From positions 916,001 to 980,000 of the forward strand of contig NZ_CP026095.1 of assembly GCF_004006295.1 (NCBI RefSeq): 64,000 nucleotides of DNA, given 5' to 3'. This document shows positions 53,715-62,999 of this stretch, piece by piece. Position numbers and translations under genes: made by a program. Position 1 is the first letter of the stretch, and each line of letters starts with the position of its first letter. This stretch comes from Peribacillus asahii (GTDB taxonomy: Bacteria > Bacillota > Bacilli > Bacillales > DSM-1321). The notes under the pieces are model-generated. The model worked only from the letters and a program-made list of their open reading frames with translations, ran no database searches and was not told the DNA's origin.

Positions 53715-53936
53715 TTAGACGTTAAATGCAACAGGTTCATCGATTAGATCAGGATCGTTTATATTCGTTGCGCTATATTGGTTATAAAGAGAAATCGACT
53801 GTCCGGTGTTAAACGAACCTGCACCTGCAAATGTTTTTGCAGTCGAATAAGGAGAAATTTTAAAAACATCGCCAATATGAACAATGCCGCTGCTAGACAC
53901 ATTAATGACTTGAATGACTCCGACGATTGCAGGCAT
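53715..53936 (-). CDS. gerPA: Spore germination protein GerPA
   Basis: 73 residues from ATG 53936, chosen because AAAGG lies 8 bases upstream and the preceding ATG overlaps it; this gives the family length and start MPAIVG. Core GIVHIGDVFKISPYSTAKTFAGAGSFNTGQ matches GerPA/PF. First gene of the operon; a sigma-K promoter lies 55 bases upstream of its start. Confidence 0.92.
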   Translation of the reverse strand: MPAIVGVIQVINVSSSGIVHIGDVFKISPYSTAKTFAGAGSFNTGQSISLYNQYSATNINDPDLIDEPVAFNV

Positions 53937-53998
53937 ATCATCCATCCTTTGACTTATTTATTAAATGTTAGATCACTAGGCAGAAGACTACTCGATGC

Positions 53999-54025
53999 TA
54001 TAGTATGTATGTGAACGATTAATGT
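53999..54025 (-). promoter_or_regulatory. Sigma-K promoter of the gerP operon
   Basis: On the minus strand: AC, 16 bases, CATACTATA, which fits the sigma-K consensus AC-N16/17-CATANNNTA exactly. Known gerP expression is mother-cell, sigma-K dependent. Confidence 0.72.
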
Positions 54026-54104
54026 GAGTAGGATACTTATGCAATAAGGAAAATATATAGATGATCTGAATCTGTCCTATCATACTAATAAAAGGAGTGA
54101 GAGC

Positions 54105-55307
54105 GTGAAGGAATTGATAAATCCGATTGAGGAGAAAAAGCGTCTTGTTCATGTTGATATTTTAAGGGGAATAGCTATTCTAGGAATCTTTTTAGTTAAC
54201 ATGTCGTCTTTTCATATGCCCATTTTATATATCGATGGATATGATGTTTGGACGACAGGGTCGGACCGCTTGCTGTATATGTTTAGTGATATTTTTGCAC
54301 AAACAAGTTTTTATCCATTGTTTGCTTTTTTGTTTGGATTTGGGGCTATTATTCTTTATGAACGAAGTGCGGAAAAGGGGAAGTCATTTCCTGTTCTTTT
54401 TAGTCGCAGAATGCTTTTCTTACTCTTTATTGGTTGTATTCATGCTTTTTTTATTTGGCATGGCGATATTTTGATTACATATGCGGTACTAGGATTTGTA
54501 TTTTTATTGTTTTATAAATTGAAAGGCAAGACATTATTAATTGTCGGCTCGCTGCTGTATATGATTCCAGCCATGATTCTAAGTTTGCTTATGGTGTTTA
54601 CGAGCTTGTTTTTTTCTGAAGAATTAGCAACAGAAGCGACAGCTAGTTATGAATTAGCGGAACAATCGCAGGACGTTTATCAACATGGTTCATTTATCGA
54701 GGTTACGAAGCAAAGAATGCAAGATTGGTATTATGTGAATAATATAGTAGGATTCGTCATGTATCTCTTTTTCGTTTTTCCTTTCTTTTTACTTGGAGCG
54801 GGTTTTGCTAAGCTGCGTTGGCTGCATGAGCCGTCTCTTCATAAACGAAAGCTTGTCGTTATCGCGATTGTCTGCTTCATTGTCGGTTTAGCTATTAAAT
54901 GGCTTCCGTATGTAACGATCTATCATACCGGAACGACTCTCATTCAAGATGAACTAGGTGGTCCGCTGCTTACTTTTGCTTATATAACAGGTATTACCTT
55001 GCTTGTGCAAAAGGACAGCGTACGTCGATTATTACATCCACTCTCCTATATTGGGAAAATGTCCATGAGCAATTATTTGTTTCAATCGATTGTGTGCACC
55101 TTACTGTTTTACTCCTATGGCTTCGGTTTATATGGGGAAGTTTCGTATACAACAAGCTTTATTCTAATCTTTGTTATTTATGGCGTGCAATTGTTAGCAA
55201 GCTATATTTGGCTGAAACACTATCGCTTTGGGCCGATGGAATATGTATGGAGATGGTTTACGTATGGCAAACAATCTGCAATGAAAAGGCAGAGCGAAAA
55301 GGGATAG
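54105..55307 (+). CDS. DUF418 family membrane protein
   Basis: 400 residues, GTG start after AAAGGAG. The N-terminal motif RLVHVDILRGIAILGIFLVNMSSFHMP and about ten membrane segments, with a conserved C-terminal block (LSYIGKMSMSNYLFQSIVCTLLFYSYGFGLYG...RFGPMEYVWRWFTYGK), define the DUF418/YeiB group. No function is known; related proteins transfer acyl groups (acyltransferase-3-like fold is suggested). It is not in this place in B. subtilis as I recall. Confidence 0.9.
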   Translation: MKELINPIEEKKRLVHVDILRGIAILGIFLVNMSSFHMPILYIDGYDVWTTGSDRLLYMFSDIFAQTSFYPLFAFLFGFGAIILYERSAEKGKSFPVLFSRRMLFLLFIGCIHAFFIWHGDILITYAVLGFVFLLFYKLKGKTLLIVGSLLYMIPAMILSLLMVFTSLFFSEELATEATASYELAEQSQDVYQHGSFIEVTKQRMQDWYYVNNIVGFVMYLFFVFPFFLLGAGFAKLRWLHEPSLHKRKLVVIAIVCFIVGLAIKWLPYVTIYHTGTTLIQDELGGPLLTFAYITGITLLVQKDSVRRLLHPLSYIGKMSMSNYLFQSIVCTLLFYSYGFGLYGEVSYTTSFILIFVIYGVQLLASYIWLKHYRFGPMEYVWRWFTYGKQSAMKRQSEKG

Positions 55308-55422
55308 GTACATGCTTATTTCTTCATGCAAAGGGGAAATAAGGACAGAATGCTTAATTTTGTTTTTTAACTCTTGTCTGTGATATGATGTAGGAGAATT
55401 TGTACTAGGGGGCATTAAACTT

Positions 55423-55773
55423 ATGATGGATACAACGCATTTACACATCACAACTTGGGTGATTGGTCTTATCCTCTTTTTCGTAACGTATTCGATGTTA
55501 AAAGGTGGAAATCCTAAAGCGAAAATGATGCATATGATTACCCGCTTGTTTTACATTCTTATTTTCCTTTCAGGCGGTATGCTGATCTCTGATTTCGGCG
55601 TATATGCAACGAAGATGATTGTCGGCTTATTAGTCATTGCTTTTATGGAAATGGTATTAGTACGTACGGCTAAAAGAAAAAGTACAGGAGTTATGTGGAC
55701 ATTATTTATATTAAGTTTACTCTTTGTACTATATTTAGGTTTCTCTTTACCGTTAGGAATCACTATTTTTTAA
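55423..55773 (+). CDS. yisL: YisL family membrane protein (DUF1516)
   Basis: 116 residues, with four membrane helices. Start THLHITTWVIGLILFFVTYSML and MITRLFYILIFLSGGMLIS are the family signature. Two adjacent ATGs (55423, 55426) share a GGGGG-type RBS. Function unknown. Convergent with yisN, in the order of B. subtilis. Confidence 0.9.
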   Translation: MMDTTHLHITTWVIGLILFFVTYSMLKGGNPKAKMMHMITRLFYILIFLSGGMLISDFGVYATKMIVGLLVIAFMEMVLVRTAKRKSTGVMWTLFILSLLFVLYLGFSLPLGITIF

Positions 55774-55781
55774 TAAGTAAT

Positions 55782-55817
55782 AAAGAAGCGGACGCTAAGA
55801 GCGTCCGCTTCTTTTAT
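55782..55817. terminator. Bidirectional terminator yisL/yisN
   Basis: AAGAAGCGGACGCT / AGCGTCCGCTTCTT, 14-bp stem with A/T flanks. Confidence 0.88.
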
Positions 55818-56383
55818 TTAGAGTTTACCTTTTCAATGATGATTCTTTTTCCCGTGTTAATCGTAAATTCAAATCGGTCATTTTTATTTTCTCCATAAGA
55901 GAAATGATGCTGAACGGAACAGATTTCTAAATTGTTATCGAAAGTGAAAAAATTCACACCTGACTGGGTACTTGTATTTTCTAAAAAGGTAAGCTGATTA
56001 TAGCTATAAATGCAATCATATGCGGAGAAACCGAGAGAATTCAATGTTGTCACAAATTGAAAAAAGGAATCATCGGTTAGTTTCTCTAATAATTCTTCAA
56101 ACGAGTAGATTAACTTCTTCCGGATATGAATGGTTTCATTTTGTTTGAGGAAGACGATTTCATGATTAGTAAGCTGAATGGCTCCTTCTTCTAAGATGAT
56201 TCCTTGTCTCCAACGGCCTGACCGGTATACCTCTACTTCGTTGTGCATATAGTCTTCAATGGAGGAGGCCTCATCTGTTTCGTCATCAAAGAAAATCCAT
56301 TGAAAATTAATATATTCTACTTTTCCTTCTGTAAATGCTCTCGTTTGCTGTTTAATTAATTTTACTCGTTGTTGCTGCCTCAT
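55814..56383 (-). CDS. yisN: YisN family protein (DUF2777)
   Basis: 189 residues, soluble, mixed alpha/beta. Start MRQQQRVKLIKQQTRAFTEGKVEYINFQWIFFDDETDEA, then YRSGRWRQGIILEEGAIQLTNHEIVF and a C-terminal VQHHFSYGENKNDRFEFTINTGKR. Matches the YisN pattern and location upstream of, and divergent from, asnO. Function unknown. Confidence 0.82.
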   Translation of the reverse strand: MRQQQRVKLIKQQTRAFTEGKVEYINFQWIFFDDETDEASSIEDYMHNEVEVYRSGRWRQGIILEEGAIQLTNHEIVFLKQNETIHIRKKLIYSFEELLEKLTDDSFFQFVTTLNSLGFSAYDCIYSYNQLTFLENTSTQSGVNFFTFDNNLEICSVQHHFSYGENKNDRFEFTINTGKRIIIEKVNSK

Positions 56384-56569
56384 TTACAATTACCTCCAAT
56401 TTGGGATGCCTCACCTACTTTTTTGACAAAATTCGTTGAAAATATAATCGTAACTGGACAAATAACCATCTTTTTATTTTTGCATAGGCTATGTTATACA
56501 CTTACGACTTTGCTCACAACTTCCTAATCTCCTAAAGAGTATTGTTCGAGTTAGAAAGGATGAAGAATT

Positions 56570-58417
56570 ATGTGTGGGATAACTGGATGGGTACATTTTC
56601 AAAAAGATTTACGCACGGAAACGGATATTGTAGCCAAAATGACAAGTACGTTAGCGAAACGCGGACCAGATGATGAAAATGTGTGGAGCGATACCCATGT
56701 TGTATTTGGCCATCGTCGTTTAACAGTTGTAGACCCTGTCGGAGGAAAACAACCGATGACGAAGGCTCATGAAAGTGGAGTTTATACACTTTGTTATAAC
56801 GGTGAGTTGTATAATACAGAAGATTTACGTAAAGAGCTATTATTAAAAGGATATTCTTTTAAAGGTCATTCTGATACAGAAGTTTTGCTAACTTCTTATA
56901 TAGAATGGAAAGAAAAATGTGTGGATTTGTTTAATGGAATTTTTGCGTTTGCGATTTGGGATAGTGCGGAGCAAAAACTATTTGTTGGACGTGATCGTTT
57001 AGGCGTAAAGCCGCTGTTTTATGCGGAAAGAAATGGCGGACTTTTATTCGGATCGGAATTAAAAGCGCTGCTTGCTCATCCAGATGTTAAAGCAGAAATC
57101 AGCTATGAGGGATTAGCGGAAGTATTTGGAGTAGGGCCTTCACGTAAGCCGGGTTCAGGAGTGTTTCATCATATTCAAGAGCTGCGTCCGGCTCATGCGA
57201 TGACATTGACACGTAACGGACTAAAGATTTGGCGTTATTGGAATGTGAAAAGTGAAGAGCATACGGATAGCCTAGAAGAAACGGTAGATCAAGTTCGTTT
57301 CCTTGTTGAAGATGCCGTAACTCGTCAGTTGGTTTCGGATGTGCCGCTTTGTACATTTTTATCAGGCGGTGTTGATTCAAGTGCGATTACCGCAATTGCA
57401 GCGAATGCCTATCGCCGTGAAGGGAAAGGACCGCTTCATACGTATTCCATCGATTATGAAGATAACGCGAAGTTTTTTAAAGCAAATGATTTTCAACCAA
57501 ATGCGGACGGTCCATGGATTGAAAAAATGTCGAATGCATTCCAGACGAGGCATCATTCGTCCGTCATTACACAAGAGCTGTTGACAGACTACTTAACGGA
57601 AGCCGTTCATGTTCGCGATTTACCGGGAATGGCGGATGTAGATTCATCTTTACTCTGGTTTTGTAAAGAGATTAAGCAAGACTTTGTGGTCGGCTTGTCT
57701 GGAGAATGTGCGGATGAAATTTTTGGTGGATATCCATGGTTCCATCGGGAAGATGACTTGAATCGTTCTGGTTTTCCATGGATGCGTTCAACGGAAGAGC
57801 GAGTGTCTTTATTGAAACAGGGATGGCGTGACAAGTTGAAGTTGGAGGAATATGCGGAGGAAGCCTATTTAACGACGATTCGTGAAATGCCAAAGCTTCC
57901 TGGTGAAACAGGTATAGCAGCCAAGCGAAGAGAACTGTTTTATTTAAATATTCTTTGGTTTATGACGACGCTGTTAGATCGAAAGGACCGAATGAGTATG
58001 GGCGCTAGTCTTGAAGTACGGGTTCCTTTTGCGGATCATCGCCTTGTCGAATATGTATGGAATATTCCTTGGGAAATGAAAATGACGGGCAATCGTGAAA
58101 AAGGGATTTTACGTAAAGCCCTTGAAGGATTACTGCCAACGGAAGTGCTTTATCGCAAGAAAAGTCCTTATCCGAAAACGCATAATCCAGTTTACACAGA
58201 GCGTGTACAAAGCTGGTTAAAAGAGATTTTAGAGGATTCGAGTTCGATGCTCTATGAATTTTTTGACAAACAGAAGCTGAATGAGCTTGTCGAATCGAAG
58301 GGAGAGGCATTTAGAGTGCCTTGGTTTGGGCAATTGATGTCCGGTCCGCAATTGCTGGCTCATTTAGCACAAATGCATGTATGGTTTAACGATTATAAGA
58401 TTGAGATTGTAGATTGA
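56570..58417 (+). CDS. asnO: Asparagine synthase (glutamine-hydrolysing) AsnO
   Basis: 615 residues. Class II glutaminase domain begins at Cys2 (MCGITGWVHF), with RGPDDENVW and CYNGELYNTEDL. The synthetase domain holds the PP-loop FLSGGVDSSAIT near 265 and the substrate loop GLSGECADEIFGGYPWF. Length equals the sporulation-linked AsnO of B. subtilis. Follows yisN divergently. RBS AAAGGATG. Downstream come tandem repeats and a glucan gene pair. Confidence 0.94.
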   Translation: MCGITGWVHFQKDLRTETDIVAKMTSTLAKRGPDDENVWSDTHVVFGHRRLTVVDPVGGKQPMTKAHESGVYTLCYNGELYNTEDLRKELLLKGYSFKGHSDTEVLLTSYIEWKEKCVDLFNGIFAFAIWDSAEQKLFVGRDRLGVKPLFYAERNGGLLFGSELKALLAHPDVKAEISYEGLAEVFGVGPSRKPGSGVFHHIQELRPAHAMTLTRNGLKIWRYWNVKSEEHTDSLEETVDQVRFLVEDAVTRQLVSDVPLCTFLSGGVDSSAITAIAANAYRREGKGPLHTYSIDYEDNAKFFKANDFQPNADGPWIEKMSNAFQTRHHSSVITQELLTDYLTEAVHVRDLPGMADVDSSLLWFCKEIKQDFVVGLSGECADEIFGGYPWFHREDDLNRSGFPWMRSTEERVSLLKQGWRDKLKLEEYAEEAYLTTIREMPKLPGETGIAAKRRELFYLNILWFMTTLLDRKDRMSMGASLEVRVPFADHRLVEYVWNIPWEMKMTGNREKGILRKALEGLLPTEVLYRKKSPYPKTHNPVYTERVQSWLKEILEDSSSMLYEFFDKQKLNELVESKGEAFRVPWFGQLMSGPQLLAHLAQMHVWFNDYKIEIVD

Positions 58418-58423
58418 ATAAGG

Positions 58424-58549
58424 TAATCGAGAGGATTCGGTATAAAATCATGCGCAACTCGGGGATAATCGGGCGAATTCAGTATAAAATCATGCCAAAT
58501 TCGGAGAGAATCGAGCGAAAAGTCTGCGTAATCATGCCAAATGACTTGT
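58424..58549. repeat. Three tandem 42-bp repeats
   Basis: Units start at 58424, 58466 and 58508, exactly 42 bases apart. The first two share about 34 of 42 bases (core AATCG..CG.ATTC.GTATAA, AATCATGC); the third is degenerate but keeps AATCGAGCGAA and AATCATGCCAAAT. It lies between asnO and the amylase-like gene. No coding potential. Confidence 0.8.
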
Positions 58550-58649
58550 TTACTAATTAATTAGAATATTTTGGTATTTAAGTTTGACCTTGGAAGAATA
58601 AGAAGCTAATCTTAAAGGCGTAAGGATGTTTAGGGAGGAGGAGCGGAAT

Positions 58650-60170
58650 ATGCGCAGAGTGTTATCACTCGTTTTACTTCCGTTTCTTCTTTTTTACGCC
58701 ATTCCAGTAGGAGCAGCTGAAAAAGAAGAACGAACGTTGGAAGATGAAATCATTTATTCTATCATGATTGACAGGTTTTTTGATGGAAATCCAGAAAATA
58801 ATGGAGATGCGGATGTTACGAATCCGAATACGTTTAATGGCGGCGATTTTGCCGGTGTGACAAAAAAACTAGATTATTTAAAAGAGATGGGGTTCACAAC
58901 CATTTTACTCTCTCCTGTTTTTACGAATGATAAAGAGGGGTATCATGGATATTGGGTGGAGGACTTTTACAATACAGATTCGCACTTTGGCACACTAGAT
59001 GAATTGAAAACATTAGTACAGGAGGCCCATAGTCGAGACATAAAAGTGATGGTAGACTTTGTGGCTAATTCTGTCGGTCCTAATCATCCATGGTTACAGG
59101 ATCCAATGAAAGAAGATTGGTTTCATAAAAAGGACAGCGCTGATGAACAGCTGGAAAAAATCTGGATTGATGGTCTGCCGGATTTAAATCAAGAAAATCC
59201 TGAGGTGAAAGATTATTTATTAGATGTAGCTAAATGGTGGATTGAAGAAACGAATATTGATGGCTATCGTCTTCATCAAGTTGAGTATGTAAACCGAGAT
59301 TTTTGGAAGGATTTTGTGCGGGTTGTTAAATCAGAAAAATCTGATTTCTGTCTGATTGGTGATGTTTTAGAGGGGACTCCAAAAACGATTTCCAGCTATG
59401 AAGAGACTGGGATGGATGCTTTTATGGATTACACTAAAAATGAAGCATTACGCCAGGCCTTTGCTGCTCCAGATGAAAGCTTAACAAACCTTTTTTCCGT
59501 TAAGAGAAAAAACGAGGACTTACTTAAGGCTGACACACAGCTTGTGAACTTTATGGATACGAGTCAATCATCACGCTTTACGTTTGATGCGGCTAATCAT
59601 AATCAGCATCCGGGTACACGCTGGAAAATAGCTCTATCCTATTTGTATACGACACCCGGTGTGCCTGTTATTTTCTATGGCTCCGAAATTGCGTTAAACG
59701 GTAATGAAGCCCCTGAAAATCACCAGCTGATGAATTTTAAAACCGAACAAGATTTAGTGGACTATATAACGGATCTTGCCGAAATTCGTGCCGCACATCC
59801 TGCTTTATCGCGAGGAAAATTAGATGTTTTATATGAAAAAGACGGTGTCGTTGTGTACAAGCGGACGTTGGCTGAAGAAACGAATGTTGTGGTCATTAAT
59901 AATACGTCGAAAACACAAAAGATTGTATTGAATCAATCCCAGCTAGAGGAGAATAAGGAATTGAGAGGGTTATTGAACGGCGATCTCGTTCGTAGTCAAG
60001 ATGGCACGTATTCTATCGTTATTGACCGAGAGCTAGCAGAAGTGTATAAGCTTGTTCATAAGTCGGTTATTAACATTCCTTACTTTGCTGTATTATTTGC
60101 GGTACTTGCTTTATTCGCTCTGTTTATTGCTTTAGTCATGAAACGTTCGAAAAGAAATTCAATAGATTAA
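58650..60170 (+). CDS. Secreted, membrane-anchored GH13 alpha-amylase-like protein with dead active site
   Basis: 506 residues from ATG 58650 (AGGGAGGAGGAG upstream). Signal peptide ends near IPVGAA. The GH13 barrel is recognisable (DRFFDG, GGDFAGVTKKLDYLKEMG, YHGYWVEDF), a C-terminal beta domain follows, and a membrane helix (YFAVLFAVLALFALFIALVM) with a basic end anchors it. All three catalytic acids are replaced: the nucleophile site GYRLD is GYRLH (H209), the acid/base IGE is IGD (D238) and DNHD is DTSQ (Q306). The region I ANHT is ANSV. Predicted glycoside-hydrolase pseudoenzyme; perhaps a glucan-binding or sensor protein. Forms a unit with the alpha-glucosidase gene 99 bases later. Confidence 0.85.
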   Translation: MRRVLSLVLLPFLLFYAIPVGAAEKEERTLEDEIIYSIMIDRFFDGNPENNGDADVTNPNTFNGGDFAGVTKKLDYLKEMGFTTILLSPVFTNDKEGYHGYWVEDFYNTDSHFGTLDELKTLVQEAHSRDIKVMVDFVANSVGPNHPWLQDPMKEDWFHKKDSADEQLEKIWIDGLPDLNQENPEVKDYLLDVAKWWIEETNIDGYRLHQVEYVNRDFWKDFVRVVKSEKSDFCLIGDVLEGTPKTISSYEETGMDAFMDYTKNEALRQAFAAPDESLTNLFSVKRKNEDLLKADTQLVNFMDTSQSSRFTFDAANHNQHPGTRWKIALSYLYTTPGVPVIFYGSEIALNGNEAPENHQLMNFKTEQDLVDYITDLAEIRAAHPALSRGKLDVLYEKDGVVVYKRTLAEETNVVVINNTSKTQKIVLNQSQLEENKELRGLLNGDLVRSQDGTYSIVIDRELAEVYKLVHKSVINIPYFAVLFAVLALFALFIALVMKRSKRNSID

Positions 60171-60269
60171 TGGCATACCTCTCGATTATTCTGTGTACAA
60201 GTTACTGTCTAGATGCTGGTTCGTTGTCGGATATGGATGAATAGAGATAGATAATCGGGAGGGTATGAG

Positions 60270-61931
60270 ATGAAAAAAAGATGGTGGAAAGAAGCGGTTT
60301 GTTATCAAATTTATCCTAGAAGCTTTCAAGACAGCAATGGGGATGGAATCGGTGATTTGCAAGGTGTCATTTCTCGTCTCGATTATCTCCATGAACTAGG
60401 CATCGATGTTCTTTGGATTTGTCCTTTTTTTCAATCGCCTAATGCTGATAATGGATATGATATTAGTGATTATCAAGCAGTTGCTCAAGAATTTGGGACG
60501 ATGGACGATCTAGAAGTGTTAGTAGAAGAAGTGCATCGGCGCGGTATGAAAATTATCTTGGATCTTGTGCTGAATCACACAAGCGATGAACATCCATGGT
60601 TTATTGATTCTCGTTCTTCACAAGATCATCCAAAGCGAGATTGGTATATTTGGCGCGATGGTAAGAATGGAAAAGAGCCGAACAATTGGGAAAGTATTTT
60701 CTCAGGAAGTGCGTGGACATACGATGAACAGACGAAGCAATATTACTTGCATCTGTTTGCTGAAAAACAACCCGATTTAAACTGGAAAAATGCCAATATG
60801 CGTAGTGCATTATATGACATGGTTAATTGGTGGCTTGAAAAAGGAATCGATGGTTTCCGAGTGGATGCGATTACACATATTTATAAGCGAGACGGCTTGC
60901 CGAATATGCCGAATCCAGATGGAAAAGAGTACGTTCCAGCTTTTGATATGCATACAAATCAGGATGGAATCCTCGATTATTTGGAAGAATTAAAGACAGA
61001 AACGTTTGCTAACCATGATATTATGACAGTGGGTGAAGCAAATGGTGTTCGAATTGAACAAGCCGATGACTGGGTCGGGGCAGAGAATGGAAAGTTTAAT
61101 ATGATTTTTCAATTCGAACATTTAGGACTGTGGAATCGAGGTCATCACGAAACGGTGGATGTCCCGGCTTTAAAACAGACGCTGTCAAAGTGGCAATATG
61201 GCTTGCATAATAAAGGCTGGAATGCTTTATTTTTTGAAAATCACGATCAGCCTAGAATTGTTTCTACATGGGGCGATGATACACAATACTGGCTGGAAAG
61301 TGCGAAAATGATTGGTGCTTTATACTTTCTAATGCAGGGGACACCGTTTATTTATCAAGGGCAGGAAATCGGGATGACCAATGTTCAGTTTGCTTCGATT
61401 GATGATTATGATGATGTTGGGATGAAAAATTATTATCGCATTGAGACAGCAAAAGGCCGGCCTCATGAGGAAATGATGCAGATTATTTGGAAAAGCGGAA
61501 GAGATAACTCGCGAACGCCGATGCAATGGGATAGCAGCGCAAATGCAGGATTTACCAAGGGAACACCGTGGATGAAGGTGAATAAAAACTATCCGTCTAT
61601 TAATGTTGCCAATCAAATAACGGATGGTCATTCTATCTATACTTTTTATAAGAAGCTGATTGAGCTGCGCAAGCAATATGAAGTATTTATTTATGGTGCC
61701 TATGAATTAGTGTTAGAGGACGATCCACAGATTTATGCTTATATTCGAAGAAGTGAAGGTCAAGCGGCTCTAGTTGTTTGTAATTTTAGTAAACAGAAGC
61801 AGTCTATTGATTTATCTTCATGGCGTACGGAACCAACGCAGCTTCTGTTAGCGAATTATAAGGATGCTTTTGTAAGTCTAGAGAAGAATACCACTCTAAG
61901 ACCTTATGAAGTCCTTGTATATCTTCTATAA
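60270..61931 (+). CDS. malL: Alpha-glucosidase, GH13_31 (oligo-glucosidase family)
   Basis: 553 residues. Active site intact: nucleophile D199 in GFRVDAITH, acid/base E256 in VGEAN, D326 in FFENHDQPR, and LNHTSDEHPWF for region I. Cytosolic: no signal peptide. Family members cut terminal glucose from malto- or isomalto-oligosaccharides. The residue after the nucleophile is Ala rather than Val, which in this family points to alpha-1,4 rather than alpha-1,6 specificity; that is inference. RBS GGAGGG. Gene symbol by family only. Confidence 0.9.
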   Translation: MKKRWWKEAVCYQIYPRSFQDSNGDGIGDLQGVISRLDYLHELGIDVLWICPFFQSPNADNGYDISDYQAVAQEFGTMDDLEVLVEEVHRRGMKIILDLVLNHTSDEHPWFIDSRSSQDHPKRDWYIWRDGKNGKEPNNWESIFSGSAWTYDEQTKQYYLHLFAEKQPDLNWKNANMRSALYDMVNWWLEKGIDGFRVDAITHIYKRDGLPNMPNPDGKEYVPAFDMHTNQDGILDYLEELKTETFANHDIMTVGEANGVRIEQADDWVGAENGKFNMIFQFEHLGLWNRGHHETVDVPALKQTLSKWQYGLHNKGWNALFFENHDQPRIVSTWGDDTQYWLESAKMIGALYFLMQGTPFIYQGQEIGMTNVQFASIDDYDDVGMKNYYRIETAKGRPHEEMMQIIWKSGRDNSRTPMQWDSSANAGFTKGTPWMKVNKNYPSINVANQITDGHSIYTFYKKLIELRKQYEVFIYGAYELVLEDDPQIYAYIRRSEGQAALVVCNFSKQKQSIDLSSWRTEPTQLLLANYKDAFVSLEKNTTLRPYEVLVYLL

Positions 61932-62026
61932 ACTAAGTTAGTAAAGTAGGTCAATGAACGAAATTGCTTTTGTTTTTTTTGATTGATAGAATGATGTTAG
62001 ATGATTAAACGATCCTAAGGAGATTT

Positions 62027-62407
62027 ATGATGATTAATAAAATTGGCAAAATTACTGTGTATGTACAAGATCAAGAACAGGCAAAGGACTTTTGGTTAAA
62101 TAAAGTGGGCTTTGTATTGAAATTTGAACAACCGATGGGACCAAACATGTCCTGGATAGAAGTTGGACCTAGTGAAGACGAATTTACTACCTTAGTTCTG
62201 TATTCTAAATCTGCAATGGAACAACATCAACCTGCTAAAGTTGCCCATCCATCGATTCTTTTTAGCACAACGGATATTGAATCAGCTTATGAGAAGATGA
62301 AACAAAATGGAGTAGAAGTAGGGGACATGTTAAGAATGCCGTTTGGAACAATGTTCTCATTTAAAGATCAAGATGGAAATGAGTATTTATTAAGGGAAGA
62401 TAAATAA
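62027..62407 (+). CDS. VOC-superfamily (glyoxalase/bleomycin-resistance fold) protein
   Basis: 126 residues with two betaalphabetabetabeta modules. First: INKIGKITVYVQDQEQAKDFWLNKVGFVLKFEQPMGPNMSWIEVGP. Second: HPSILFSTTDIESAYEKMKQNGVEVGDMLRMPFGTMFSFKDQDGNEYLLRE. The final E of the metal set (EYLL) is kept. Substrate unknown. Two consecutive ATGs (62027, 62030) follow AAGGAGA. It probably has nothing to do with glucan use but lies inside the cluster. Confidence 0.88.
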   Translation: MMINKIGKITVYVQDQEQAKDFWLNKVGFVLKFEQPMGPNMSWIEVGPSEDEFTTLVLYSKSAMEQHQPAKVAHPSILFSTTDIESAYEKMKQNGVEVGDMLRMPFGTMFSFKDQDGNEYLLREDK

Positions 62408-62465
62408 GTCGGAGGAAAAACTGTTTTCACTTGGATGTATTAAACAGTATGGCTGATTATACGAT

Positions 62466-62522
62466 TTTTGGCTAAGGTGTGTGAAACTTCGGTTTCACAC
62501 ACCTTTTTAGCTATGCTGAAAG
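62466..62522. repeat. GTTGATTTTTGGCTC-family repeat, copy f
   Basis: TTTTTGGCTA, then a perfect 14-bp hairpin AAGGTGTGTGAAAC-ttcg-GTTTCACACACCTT, then TTTAGCTATGCTGAAAG. It has the module order of copy b with the inner hairpins swapped. Confidence 0.6.
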
Positions 62523-62822
62523 TCTCCTCAAGTATGTAATAAAGGTATGTTACTCCTTGCGTGTTCCACTAGTTTGAATGCATTATTTATATAATATGTG
62601 AGGTGTTTTAGGGGTGAAATCACGAATAATTCCAAGGCTCATACTCTCTACCTATCATTTTATTTGATATATACGAGCAAACTGTTTCTAGCACGAAAAA
62701 GGGGTTACTTATTTTTAAACAACAGAGTTTATTTCATACATATTAATTTTTTTGTAAAAACTTGTCATAAGAAAGTCGCAAATTTTCTATTATTTAACAG
62801 AATTTTAGGGAGAATTAACGTT

Positions 62823-62834
62823 TTAACGCGTTAA
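62823..62834. promoter_or_regulatory. Candidate LacI-family operator
   Basis: TTAACGCGTTAA, a perfect 12-base palindrome with the central CG usual for LacI/GalR operators, 165 bases before the regulator gene. Probable autoregulation; inference. Confidence 0.45.
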
Positions 62835-62999
62835 TTGCTTAAAAATTTTGAATTTAGACACAAATAGAGAGAAAGGAATTGTATAATAAGTGTATGATAA
62901 AAGATATATCTAAAAAATTAAGAGGCTTTGGATTATCCTTTGCATCTTTTTAAAATATATAAAGGGCTTAATGTCTACAGAGGGGAGAGGGAAAAAGTA

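Larger units (their letters stand above)
62408..62999. other. Intergenic region upstream of the LacI gene
   Basis: Contains repeat copy f (62466-62522), an AT-rich stretch with no credible gene, the TTAACGCGTTAA palindrome at 62823 and a TATAAT near 62882 that may be the regulator's -10. Confidence 0.5.

Noticed and set aside
62598-62834. 78-codon frame upstream of the LacI gene
   Set aside because: Atypical composition, no RBS and it covers the candidate operator.
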